Shown here one piece after another: positions 17,188-25,502 of a stretch of 64,000 bases of DNA. The number at the start of each line of letters is the position of its first letter. The stretch's first letter is position 1. Source of the DNA: an uncultured Clostridia bacterium. GTDB lineage: Bacteria; Bacillota; Clostridia; Christensenellales; Borkfalkiaceae. The stretch covers positions 62,001 through 126,000 of the forward strand of contig CASDRK010000018.1 in NCBI GenBank assembly GCA_949283125.1, read 5' to 3'. The position numbers were made by a program, and so were the translations under genes. The notes under the pieces were generated by a model. It made no database searches. It was not told the DNA's origin and was given only the letters and a program-made list of their open reading frames with translations.

Positions 17188-19050
17188 ATGTCAAAGGTAT
17201 CGTTGAAACATATCTATAAGGTCTACGACGGCAAGGTGAAGGCGGTCAACGACTTCAACCTCGAAGTGGACGACAAGGAATTCATAGTGTTCGTCGGCCC
17301 CTCGGGCTGCGGCAAGTCCACCACGCTCAGGATGATAGCCGGTCTGGAGGAGATAACCTCCGGCGAACTGTGGATAGGCGACAGGCTCTGCAACCACGTG
17401 GAGGCGAAAAACCGCAACATCTCCATGGTGTTCCAGAACTATGCGCTCTTCCCCAACATGACCGTGTACGACAACATGGCCTTCGGCCTCAGGATGCACA
17501 AGGTCGCCAGGGAGGAGATAGACAAGAGGGTGAGGGAGGCTGCGGAGATACTCGGCATAACCGAATATCTCGCGCGCAAGCCCAAGGCTCTCTCCGGCGG
17601 CCAGCGCCAGCGCGTCGCCCTCGGCAGGGCGATAGTCAGGGAACCGAGCGTGTTCCTCTTCGACGAGCCCCTGTCCAATCTCGACGCCAAACTGCGCGCC
17701 AAGATGCGCACGGAAATAACCCGTCTGCACAAGCGCCTTCAGTCCACGTTCATATACGTCACGCACGATCAGGTCGAGGCCATGACCATGGGCGACAGAA
17801 TAGTGGTGATGAAGGACGGCTACGTTCAGCAGACCGACACTCCCCAGAATCTGTTCCGCTGGCCCGCAAACAAGTTTGTCGCCGGGTTCATCGGCACCCC
17901 GCAGATGAATTTCTTCCCCGTCACGCTCAGGCGCGCCGAAGACGGCAGCGTATCTGTGCGCGCCGACGGCTTCAGCCTGACGGTGCCCGCCGAACATGCC
18001 TACAGAATAGATGAAAATTACCTCGGCGGCGACAGAGATGTCATCATGGGCATCCGCCCCGACGACGTAAGACCCGCAAAGGACGCCGTGGGCGGCGACG
18101 CCATAAAAGCTTACGTCGCGCTCGTGGAGGAGCTCGGCACGCAGACCCTCATCTACGCCAACACCGACGAGGGCGCGCTCATGACCGAAAACAGCCCCAC
18201 GGCATTCTGCTCCGCCGCAGGCGAAGACGCGGGCATATCTGCCGGTCAATGCGTCTCGTTCAGGGTGGATACTTCCAAACTGCACTTCTTCGACGCGCAT
18301 ACCGAACTCACCGTCAAACATCGCATACCCGATTGTCTCGCAACGGCGCGGGCGTCGGGCGGGCGCCTGAATCTGCTGGGCGCAAGCCTTGCTCTGCCCG
18401 CCGCCCTGGCGGACAGACTGGGCGAAGGCGAATATGCCGTCGCCATTCCGTCGGCGGCCCTCTCGCTGTCGCCGGCCGGCATACCCGGCGTGGCGGAGGA
18501 GTGCGAGGAGCTTGCCGCCGGTTCGCACCTCGTCCGCGTCCGCTGCGGCGGCGCGCGCGTGTTCGTTCTTTCGGACTCGGCCGTCGCGGCAGGCGAGAAC
18601 GTCGCTCTCTCCGTGTCCGCCGACATGCTCTCGTTCAGCGCCGACGGGCGCGAGGTCGTCTCCGCAGTCCCTTGCGAAAATCGTCTCGAGGGCCGCTTTG
18701 CGCGCGTAAAGGAGGGCAAGGAGCGCAATCATTACGTCGAACTCGACGGCGCGCGTCTGGCCTCTCCCTACGAATTCAGCCGCAAAATGTACGACCGCGG
18801 CAGGTCCATATTCAAAAAGAAACTGGCCTTCGCGTTCGGCGTGAACGACGCCGTTCTCGGCGAAGAGGGCGTGCCCGTCTCCGTGGAGGAGGTGCTCGAT
18901 TACGGTTCGCGCAGGTACGCCGCGGTGCGGCTCGGATCGCAGAAGCTGTATGTGGCCTTCGAAGGCCAACTCCCCGCAGACCCCTGCATCACAATTAATT
19001 TTGACCGCGTCAGAGTCTACGACAGCGAAATAGACATTCGCCTGTTCTGA
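17188..19050 (+). CDS. ABC importer ATPase with extended C-terminal regulatory modules
   Basis: A 620-residue MsmK/UgpC/MalK-type ATPase. Walker A GPSGCGKST (37-45), Q-loop FQNYALFP (82-89), signature LSGGQ (135-139), Walker B VFLFDE (155-160) and the switch His in VTHDQ are intact. The usual protein of this family is about 370 residues and ends after one TOBE/OB module (about 240-370 here). This one continues for about 250 residues with two further beta-rich stretches (about 400-490 and 545-620) that read like additional TOBE modules. No frameshift is apparent and composition is continuous. It is cytoplasmic and couples ATP hydrolysis to the permeases; the extra modules may bind a regulator or ligand. 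Confidence 0.88.
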   Translation: MSKVSLKHIYKVYDGKVKAVNDFNLEVDDKEFIVFVGPSGCGKSTTLRMIAGLEEITSGELWIGDRLCNHVEAKNRNISMVFQNYALFPNMTVYDNMAFGLRMHKVAREEIDKRVREAAEILGITEYLARKPKALSGGQRQRVALGRAIVREPSVFLFDEPLSNLDAKLRAKMRTEITRLHKRLQSTFIYVTHDQVEAMTMGDRIVVMKDGYVQQTDTPQNLFRWPANKFVAGFIGTPQMNFFPVTLRRAEDGSVSVRADGFSLTVPAEHAYRIDENYLGGDRDVIMGIRPDDVRPAKDAVGGDAIKAYVALVEELGTQTLIYANTDEGALMTENSPTAFCSAAGEDAGISAGQCVSFRVDTSKLHFFDAHTELTVKHRIPDCLATARASGGRLNLLGASLALPAALADRLGEGEYAVAIPSAALSLSPAGIPGVAEECEELAAGSHLVRVRCGGARVFVLSDSAVAAGENVALSVSADMLSFSADGREVVSAVPCENRLEGRFARVKEGKERNHYVELDGARLASPYEFSRKMYDRGRSIFKKKLAFAFGVNDAVLGEEGVPVSVEEVLDYGSRRYAAVRLGSQKLYVAFEGQLPADPCITINFDRVRVYDSEIDIRLF

Positions 19051-19064
19051 CGCAAGGAGGAAAG

Positions 19065-20633
19065 ATGAAAGCATACAAAAAGTTGGCCGCCGTGGCAATG
19101 GCGGCGGCAATGGCCGCGTCGGCCGCCGCTCTCGCCGGCTGCGGCGACGTGGATTATATCTATCCCGACAGGGTTTCGGTGTACGAAACCACCGGCACCA
19201 AGTCCGGCCTGCTCAGCCGCAAGTCGTCGCTGTCCTTTGTCGACGCTGGCGAGGAGGACTATACGCGCCAGACGGTAAACATCAGCACGGACGCGCTCTA
19301 TCAGGAGTACGTCGGCTACGGCGCGTCCATGACGCACTCCAGCGCTCACCTGATAATGGAGGCGGACGAAGCCACGCGCACGGCCGTGCTCGAAGATCTG
19401 TTCTCGCGCGAGGGCGCGAATTTCTCCGTCGTCCGCATACCCGTCGGGGCCAGCGACTATATTCCCGGCGACACCTTCTTCACGTGCGACGACATGCCCG
19501 ACGGGCAGACCGACATGTCGCTCGAACATTTCAATCTGGACAACGACGGCGACATAATTGCCGTGTGCAAGCTCATAATGCAGATCAATCCCGAAGTCAG
19601 GTTCATGGCCAGTCCCTGGTCGGCTCCCGTATGGATGAAGGAAAACGGCATGCTCGTCGGCGGCGGCTCGCTCAAGTCCGACATGCACGAAGTGTATGCC
19701 GACTATCTGGTCAGGTTCATCGAAGAATACGCCGCCGAGGGCATAGATATCTCCATGCTCACCATACTCAACGAACCCGGCGTCGGCGCGCTGTCCTATC
19801 CCACCATGGATATGAACGCTTCCGAAGCGGCCGAAGTCACCGCGCTGGTCGGGCAGAAGCTCGAACAAAAGAACATCGCCTGCTCCATAGTCGCATGGGA
19901 TTTCAACTACGGTTCGTCCTCGTCCGGCTACGCCGACACCTATTTTGAAATGCTCTTCGAAGAGTACTCCGACACCGCCGGCTCATACATCGACACGGTG
20001 GGCTTCCACTGCTACGACGGCGACGGTTACTACAGCTCGCAAAACCTTTTCGGCCTCAAAAACGGCATCGAAAAGATATCCAAAGACTACGGCAAGGCCT
20101 CGCTCATAACCGAGATCACCGAAAGCGCCGCAAGCAACGACTTTGCCAGCAACCTCACTTACGCCGCAAAGAACGTCGTCGTCAATCCCTGCGCCGCGCA
20201 GACGGATATCGACGGCAATGTGTGGAACGGCTGCGGCGGCGCGCTTTACTGGAACTTCGTGCTCGACAGCGACGGCCAGCCCACGGCGGCTTCGCACGGC
20301 GGCAACGAATGCTACGGCGTCATCTCGCTCGATTCCGTCACCACCCAGAGCGGCGATACCTTCTATAAGTATTCCAAGTCGTCGGCATACTACGCCATGG
20401 CTCAGGTATCCAGATTCATGTACTCCGTGGACGGTGTGCCCTGCCGCGCTCTCGCCGCATATACCGACTATGCCGATCTGTGCGTAATGGCATATTACCG
20501 CAACGACGGCGCCATAATCGCCGTGGTGTGCAACACGAACGAAACCAACAACGCACCCGTGGACATTGTTATAGGCGATAAAAAGATAAGTTACGAAATG
20601 ATGCCCCAGAGCATCGTAACGTTTGTCTGCTGA
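19065..20633 (+). CDS. Exported GH30-family glycoside hydrolase lipoprotein
   Basis: A 522-residue lipoprotein (lipobox LAGC, Cys26). A (beta/alpha)8 barrel of the GH30 (glucosylceramidase/beta-1,6-glucanase/xylanase) group is indicated by GYGASMTHSSA near the start, VVRIPVGASDY, the acid/base Glu237 in TILNEPG and the probable nucleophile Glu350 in LITEITES. A beta-sandwich side domain at the C-terminus fits the family. It is in the transporter operon, 14 nt after the ATPase gene, and lies outside the membrane, so it likely releases oligosaccharides for the importer. Precise linkage specificity cannot be read. Confidence 0.87.
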   Translation: MKAYKKLAAVAMAAAMAASAAALAGCGDVDYIYPDRVSVYETTGTKSGLLSRKSSLSFVDAGEEDYTRQTVNISTDALYQEYVGYGASMTHSSAHLIMEADEATRTAVLEDLFSREGANFSVVRIPVGASDYIPGDTFFTCDDMPDGQTDMSLEHFNLDNDGDIIAVCKLIMQINPEVRFMASPWSAPVWMKENGMLVGGGSLKSDMHEVYADYLVRFIEEYAAEGIDISMLTILNEPGVGALSYPTMDMNASEAAEVTALVGQKLEQKNIACSIVAWDFNYGSSSSGYADTYFEMLFEEYSDTAGSYIDTVGFHCYDGDGYYSSQNLFGLKNGIEKISKDYGKASLITEITESAASNDFASNLTYAAKNVVVNPCAAQTDIDGNVWNGCGGALYWNFVLDSDGQPTAASHGGNECYGVISLDSVTTQSGDTFYKYSKSSAYYAMAQVSRFMYSVDGVPCRALAAYTDYADLCVMAYYRNDGAIIAVVCNTNETNNAPVDIVIGDKKISYEMMPQSIVTFVC

Positions 20634-20644
20634 GGAGGAAGATA

Positions 20645-22123
20645 ATGAAAAAACTGATTGCTTTGCCCTGCGCTCTCGCGTTTGCCGCCGCGCTCTCGGC
20701 CGTTGCCGCCTGCGGTGCCGGCACGCGCGAAGGCGAGGAGGAATTCTTCGCTTACACTCTTTCCGACGTGGTGATGACTCAGCTCGGCGTCAACACCTAC
20801 GAGTTTGCTCTCTCCGCCGACTGCACCGGCGACAACGCCGATGTGTATCTCACCGAAAACGACAGGATAACCTCCTCCGACAAGCCCGTCGCCGTGCAGA
20901 GCGCGGCGGACGGCGAGCTCACCCGCTTCACGTTTGAAGCCGACCTGCAGCTCAGCGAGGAGTACTATCTCTGGGTGGTGGGCGAGGACAAGGAAGTCAT
21001 GCTCCCCGTCACCGCGCCCAGCATGTTCCCTTCCATGGAGGAGAGGGTGTCCGGCGGCGCGCTCTTCCACTTTGCCTACACGGCGGGCGTTTCGTGGAGC
21101 TCGTTCTGCGACCCCGCGGGCAAATCCGTGTGGGTGAGCGAAAAGCCCGTGTACGACGAAACTGCGTCCGTAGTGCAAAAGGACATCCCCATCACCGACG
21201 GCGAGTGCATAATCCCTCAGTCGTCCTTCGGCGAAGATAAATACTATTATTCCGTCACCACCGCCAAAAACGGGTTGCTAACCATAATTTCCTGCCCGGT
21301 GACGCTCTCGTCGTCCGTGTATGAACAGTTCACCGACATAGGCGCCGGGCTGGACGGCGACGCCCGTCTCACCGTCACCGTCGGCGTCGCGGCCGACAGC
21401 GAGATAGCGGCCGGTTCGGCCGCCGACCTCCAGCTCGTCGTAAAGAGCGGGGCCGGCGACGAGATATACAGCGCAGACAGCGTGTGGGAAAACGGTGTGG
21501 CAAAGATGACTTTCGACTGCACTCTGCTCCTTGAATCCGACCTGTGGTACGACATGTGTCTCGCCTACCGCGGCGCGATAGTGTGCGACGTGCCCAAGCT
21601 GTTCGGTTCGTCCGAAGTCAGGGAGGGCTCCAACGTCACGATAGACGGCGTAAACTACTGCATAACCGACTGGAAGCCCGACGGCGCTCCCGATTCCGAC
21701 GCGGCGCTCAAGGTCTACTTCGAGGAGAATACCACCGAATATGCCGACGCGTACTGCTCGTCCTACGTCGTCACTCTCGCCGACGGCGACAAGCTCGAAC
21801 TCACCGTCAGGGTCAAGGTGAAGAGCGGTCTTGCGGCCGTGCCCGAGCTGGCCATAACCGCGGGCGACAAAACCAAGCTCGCAAGCGCGCAGGGCGTGCT
21901 TCAGGGCGACGAATACGTCTGCACGCTCGACATATCGTCCGTGCTCAAAAATGCCGGACAGTGGTACGATATCCGCCTGTTCTTCGGCGACGCGTGCACC
22001 GATCTTTTAAAGGATTCCTGCATAGCATACGGCGACTTCAGGCCTGCGGAGGACTATTCCTATAACGGCAGTTCGTACAGGTTTGAAGAATACAACGGCA
22101 TCTTAAAAATCCAGCTCTTATAA
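20645..22123 (+). CDS. Lipoprotein with esterase-type beta modules
   Basis: A 492-residue lipoprotein: signal peptide, then VAACGAG with the acylated Cys near residue 23. No catalytic motif is visible. Its C-terminal half (for example VCTLDISSVLKNAGQWYDIR and NGSSYRFEEYNGIL) resembles the repeat modules of the giant esterase at 7139 (AELDISLVTKQYEWYRLN; GDRTYKFEENLAI), so the two probably share a carbohydrate- or surface-binding module. It lies between two GH30 genes with an 11-nt gap on the left. A binding or presentation protein for the same glycan is the likely role; this is inference. Confidence 0.65.
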   Translation: MKKLIALPCALAFAAALSAVAACGAGTREGEEEFFAYTLSDVVMTQLGVNTYEFALSADCTGDNADVYLTENDRITSSDKPVAVQSAADGELTRFTFEADLQLSEEYYLWVVGEDKEVMLPVTAPSMFPSMEERVSGGALFHFAYTAGVSWSSFCDPAGKSVWVSEKPVYDETASVVQKDIPITDGECIIPQSSFGEDKYYYSVTTAKNGLLTIISCPVTLSSSVYEQFTDIGAGLDGDARLTVTVGVAADSEIAAGSAADLQLVVKSGAGDEIYSADSVWENGVAKMTFDCTLLLESDLWYDMCLAYRGAIVCDVPKLFGSSEVREGSNVTIDGVNYCITDWKPDGAPDSDAALKVYFEENTTEYADAYCSSYVVTLADGDKLELTVRVKVKSGLAAVPELAITAGDKTKLASAQGVLQGDEYVCTLDISSVLKNAGQWYDIRLFFGDACTDLLKDSCIAYGDFRPAEDYSYNGSSYRFEEYNGILKIQLL

Positions 22124-22160
22124 ACGGGCTTTTACAAATCATACAGGAGCGTAATTTCGC

Positions 22161-23513
22161 ATGATCACTGCATATGTGACTCAAAAAACCAGTTTAAACC
22201 ACTTCAGGGAGGTAAAGATCCGTCCCCTTAAAAGCAACTTCGGCGGCGGGCCGTGCAACGTGGTGGTGGACACCTCGCAGCGCTTCCAAAAGCACATGGG
22301 CTTCGGCGGCGCCATAACCGAAGCGGCATGGCGCGCGGCGTCCGTGCTGCCCGCGGCCGAGCGCAAAAAGGTGGTGGACGCATACTTTTCAAAGGACGGC
22401 CTGTGCTACAACATGGCCCGCATTCCCATACACACCACCGACTTTTCGGTAGAGCCCAGAACGTATGTGGCCGAAGGCGACAGCGAACTTTCAAGCTTCG
22501 ATATGTCGTGGGACAGAGACAGGTTTGATTTCTACCTCGAATGCAGGCAGGCGGCGGGCGGCAGTCTGTTCACGATAGCCGCTCCCTGGAGCCCTCCCGG
22601 CTGGATGAAGGACAACGGCGAAGTTCAGCACGGCGGCAAGTTGCTCGATGAATATAAAGGCTCGTGGGCGCAGTACTGCTGCAAGTTTGCAAAGGGCCTT
22701 GCCGACCTCGGCATAAAGGTGGACGCCATGACCGTGCAGAACGAGCCCGAAGCCGTCCAGCGCTGGGAATCGTGCATATACACCGCCGAAGAGGAGGCGC
22801 TGTTCATACGCGACTATCTGCATCCCGCGCTCGTGGAAAACGGCCTTGCGGATATAAAGCTCGTGCTGTGGGATCACAACCGCGACGCCGTCGTAAGGCG
22901 CGCCGCAACTTCCTTCTCCATTGAGGGCGTGCGCGATCTGGTGTGGGGCATAGGCTATCACTGGTACTGCTGTGACAAAAGCGAAAATCTGTCCGTGGTG
23001 CACGCGCTCTATCCCGAAAAGGCGCTCTTCCTCACCGAATGCTGCGTGGAGCTCGCATATGACTCCACCACGGGCAAGTCGTCGTACGCCGGCGTGTGGG
23101 AACACGGCGAACGCTACGGCAGGCAGATAATAAACGACCTCAACAACTACTCGCAGGGCTGGATAGACTGGAACATATTCCTCAACGAAGAGGGCGGCCC
23201 CACCTATGTTGGCAACTTCTGCGAAGCTCCCGTTATGATAGACAAGCACACCGGCGCGGTGTCGTACATGTCGTCCTATTACTACATAGGTCACTTTTCA
23301 AAGTTCATCGCACCCGGCGCCACGCGCGTCTACTGCGGAAACGACGCCCTCTCCATGCTCTACACCGTCGCATACGAAAACCCCGACGGCAAAAAGATAG
23401 TCGTCATTCAGAACACGTCCAGCAAGCGCAGGGAAATAACCCTCACCGTGGACGGCAAGGGCACGGCGTTCACCGTCAGGCCCCACTCCATAATGACGCT
23501 GGTGATCGACTGA
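22161..23513 (+). CDS. Cytoplasmic GH30-family glycoside hydrolase
   Basis: A 450-residue protein without signal peptide. Typical GH30 signatures: FGGAITEAAW near 50, MARIPIHTTDFS, APWSPPGWMKDNG, the acid/base Glu195 in TVQNEPEA, GYHWYCC and the nucleophile Glu293 in LFLTECCVE. The C-terminal beta domain ends RPHSIMTLVI. It resembles glucosylceramidase-like beta-glycosidases more closely than the exported GH30 at 19065. Being intracellular and in the importer operon, it probably hydrolyses the imported oligosaccharide. Its stop overlaps the next start (TGATG). Confidence 0.9.
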   Translation: MITAYVTQKTSLNHFREVKIRPLKSNFGGGPCNVVVDTSQRFQKHMGFGGAITEAAWRAASVLPAAERKKVVDAYFSKDGLCYNMARIPIHTTDFSVEPRTYVAEGDSELSSFDMSWDRDRFDFYLECRQAAGGSLFTIAAPWSPPGWMKDNGEVQHGGKLLDEYKGSWAQYCCKFAKGLADLGIKVDAMTVQNEPEAVQRWESCIYTAEEEALFIRDYLHPALVENGLADIKLVLWDHNRDAVVRRAATSFSIEGVRDLVWGIGYHWYCCDKSENLSVVHALYPEKALFLTECCVELAYDSTTGKSSYAGVWEHGERYGRQIINDLNNYSQGWIDWNIFLNEEGGPTYVGNFCEAPVMIDKHTGAVSYMSSYYYIGHFSKFIAPGATRVYCGNDALSMLYTVAYENPDGKKIVVIQNTSSKRREITLTVDGKGTAFTVRPHSIMTLVID

Positions 23514-23980
23514 TGCGCGACAGAAAAAAACTGGCCGCGGCCGCAGTCGCGCTCGCGCTGCTTGCGGCCGTCACCATAGGCGGTCTGGTCTGGACGATCA
23601 CGCAGGCGGTCAGGTCGTCCGGATACATCCGTGCGGTAGCAACCGTCACCGCCTGCGAAACGCAGGATTTCGACGGCGAACAGGTCAACGTCCGCGTGTT
23701 CGTGGAATACACCGACGCCGACGGAGTGCGCCGCACCGATGCGTCATACATCGGCGACCTCAACCGCTGTTCCGTTGGGCTTACCATGAACGTTTATTAT
23801 CCCAAGGATGGCGACAGGGGGTATGTTTACTCCAAGTCGAGCGATCTGGGTTTTGCGCTCATAATGCTGTGCGGCGGCGCGGTATGGCTGGCCGTGGCGG
23901 CGGGCGTGGTCGTCTGTCTGAACAGGTCGGGCTATTTCATGGCGTCGCCGCAGCCCGAAAAATATGAGTCAGACGATTGA
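23513..23980 (+). CDS. DUF3592-like small membrane protein
   Basis: A 155-residue protein with membrane helices near 8-30 and 118-140 flanking an extracytoplasmic beta-rich part (VRVFVEYTDADGVRRTDASY, YYPKDG). This layout matches DUF3592 proteins, whose role is unknown. The start overlaps the GH30 stop by one base, so it is the last gene of the sugar operon; no ribosome site of its own is evident apart from coupling. The promoter of the riboflavin transcript begins inside its final codons (23977). Confidence 0.65.
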   Translation: MRDRKKLAAAAVALALLAAVTIGGLVWTITQAVRSSGYIRAVATVTACETQDFDGEQVNVRVFVEYTDADGVRRTDASYIGDLNRCSVGLTMNVYYPKDGDRGYVYSKSSDLGFALIMLCGGAVWLAVAAGVVVCLNRSGYFMASPQPEKYESDD

Positions 23981-24005
23981 CATTCCGTCCGCGCCGTTAT
24001 ATAAT
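23977..24005 (+). promoter_or_regulatory. Sigma-A promoter of the riboflavin transporter
   Basis: Perfect consensus: TTGACA 23977-23982, 17-nt spacer, TATAAT 24000-24005. The -35 box overlaps the stop of the preceding gene. Confidence 0.88.
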
Positions 24006-24021
24006 GTAACCGTAATTTAAA

Positions 24022-24177
24022 GTAAGTTCTTTGGGGCGGGGTGAAATTCCCCACCGGCAGTGATTGCCCTCTGCGGCATAAGTCTGCGACGAAAGGCGTC
24101 TGCGCTTTGCGCGCCCGCCTTTCCCGATTCGGTGCAAATCCGAAACCGACGGTACAGTCCGGATGGTAAAAGAATGC
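24022..24177 (+). ncRNA. FMN riboswitch (RFN element)
   Basis: All conserved RFN blocks are present: GGGGCGGGGTGAAATTCCCC with CCACCGGCAGTG after it, a variable P3 hairpin region around 24061-24125, ATTCGGTGCAAATCCG, AACCGACGGTACAGTCC and GGATGG near the 3' end. The closing helix pairs TTCTTT near 24027 with AAAGAA near 24170. FMN binding lowers expression of the downstream riboflavin uptake gene in this family. Confidence 0.96.
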
Positions 24178-24197
24178 AAGCGGCAATATGTTTTTTC

Positions 24198-24277
24198 CGC
24201 GCCCCGCAAACTGTGTTTGCGGGGCGCGCCCGCCAAAAATATCTGTCGCGCCGCCCCGGAAATTTTTCCGGGGCGGC
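24198..24277 (+). promoter_or_regulatory. Tandem GC-rich hairpins between riboswitch and ribU
   Basis: Two perfect stems: 24198-24211 with 24215-24228 (14 bp, loop TGT) and 24250-24262 with 24265-24277 (13 bp, loop TT). Neither is followed by a long T-run; a TTTTTT lies just before the first (24191-24196). They probably form or insulate the expression platform. The RBS AAGGAG is at 24313-24318. Confidence 0.6.
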
Positions 24278-24327
24278 ATTCACTTTCACGGAATTGCTTT
24301 AAAAATAAATTTTAAGGAGTTCTGTCA

Positions 24328-25020
24328 ATGTCTCTCAATCAAACCGATCCCGTCTCCGCACGTGACGGGGAACTGCCCGCGGACGGGCAAAAAGCAAAAA
24401 GGATAAACGTCCGTCAGTTCTTTACGGCGACCCGCATAGCCTATCTTGCCGTGTTCACCGCGCTGTCCTTCATTTTAAGGCTTCCGCCCTTTGAATTTTC
24501 AGTATTCCCCGCCGTCGACTTTCTGAAGATGGATTTCTCCAACACCTTCGTCATGATAGCGGGCTTTGCTCTCGGGCCCGTGTCGGGGCTGATAGTGGGC
24601 GTGCTCAAGGAGATAATGTACGGCCTGTTCTTTTCGCAGACGGTGGGCATAGGCGAACTTGCAAACATTCTGTTCATTCTCGCCTACGCGCTCGTCCCCT
24701 CCGTCGTGTACGTAAAGCACAAGGGCATAAAGACGGTGATGGTCACGCTCGCCATAGGCTGCCTTTCGCAGGTGGCGTTCTCCGTTCCCATCAACTATTT
24801 CCTCAATTTCCCGTTCTTCTTCTACGTCTACGGCCAGACGTGGCAGGGCGGCATGGAGTTCTATCTCGCCGTGTGGTATTGGGCGGTGCTGTTCAACCTC
24901 ATCAAGGCCGTGCTCATCACGGTTGCCACGCTGCTTTTATACAAGCCGCTGTCAAGACTCATAAAGGCAACCGCCGCAAGGTTTGAAGGCAAGGGCGGGC
25001 GCAGGAGCGCGGACGCCTGA
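24328..25020 (+). CDS. ribU: Riboflavin ECF transporter substrate-binding subunit RibU
   Basis: A 230-residue membrane protein with a polar N-terminus of about 35 residues and five to six helices. It carries RibU-like features: TALSFILRLPPFEF, VDFLKMDFSNTFVMIAGFALGP and the conserved GVLKEIMYG segment. As the S-component it binds riboflavin in the membrane and uses the shared EcfAA'T module encoded elsewhere. Control by the FMN riboswitch directly upstream strongly supports the substrate. The start at 24328 has AAGGAG 9 nt upstream. Confidence 0.93.
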   Translation: MSLNQTDPVSARDGELPADGQKAKRINVRQFFTATRIAYLAVFTALSFILRLPPFEFSVFPAVDFLKMDFSNTFVMIAGFALGPVSGLIVGVLKEIMYGLFFSQTVGIGELANILFILAYALVPSVVYVKHKGIKTVMVTLAIGCLSQVAFSVPINYFLNFPFFFYVYGQTWQGGMEFYLAVWYWAVLFNLIKAVLITVATLLLYKPLSRLIKATAARFEGKGGRRSADA

Positions 25021-25060
25021 AGCGGCCGCGGGTCAAAACCGCACAATTGCATAAAAGTAA

Positions 25061-25089
25061 TTGCAAAATGCTGCCGTACGCGCTATAAT
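25061..25089 (+). promoter_or_regulatory. Promoter positioned for a leaderless tsaE mRNA
   Basis: TTGCAA 25061-25066, 17-nt spacer, TATAAT 25084-25089. Only 8 nt separate the -10 box from the ATG at 25098, so transcription should begin at or within 2 nt of the start codon. Confidence 0.75.
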
Positions 25090-25097
25090 GTAAGCGT

Positions 25098-25502
25098 ATG
25101 GCAGTTTATATTTCGAGGGGGGAGGAGCAGACTCTCCGCTTTGCAACTCAATACGCGCGCGGGCTGAAGCCGGGCGACGTGGTGCTGCTTGAAGGTGACA
25201 TGGGCGCGGGCAAAACGGTGTTCGCAAAGGGCGTGGCGCTCGGTCTCGGCATTGACGACGACGTCACTTCGCCCACTTACGCATATATGAACGATTACGG
25301 CGGCAGGCTGTATCACTACGATTGCTACCGCCTCTCTTCGGGCGGGCAGGCCGCGGCTCTGGGATTGACGGACTACTTTTACGCCGGCGGCGTCTGCCTT
25401 GTGGAATGGGCGCAGAACATCACCGACGTGCTGCCCGAAAACTGCAAAAAAGTGACTATCAACAAACTTTCGCAAAATGCGAGGGAGATAATATATGACT
25501 GA
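25098..25502 (+). CDS. tsaE: tRNA t6A synthesis ATPase TsaE
   Basis: A 134-residue P-loop protein with Walker A GDMGAGKT (33-40), the TSPTYAYMNDY segment and HYDCYRL, typical of TsaE (YjeE). It works with TsaB and TsaD to place threonylcarbamoyl on A37 of ANN-decoding tRNAs. It overlaps tsaB by 8 bp, giving the common tsaE-tsaB-rimI order. There is no Shine-Dalgarno and the promoter abuts the start codon, implying leaderless translation. Confidence 0.95.
   Translation: MAVYISRGEEQTLRFATQYARGLKPGDVVLLEGDMGAGKTVFAKGVALGLGIDDDVTSPTYAYMNDYGGRLYHYDCYRLSSGGQAAALGLTDYFYAGGVCLVEWAQNITDVLPENCKKVTINKLSQNAREIIYD

Noticed and set aside
24017..24302. Several overlapping short frames at 24.0-24.3 kb
   Set aside because: They run through the FMN riboswitch, whose conserved blocks fully explain the sequence.
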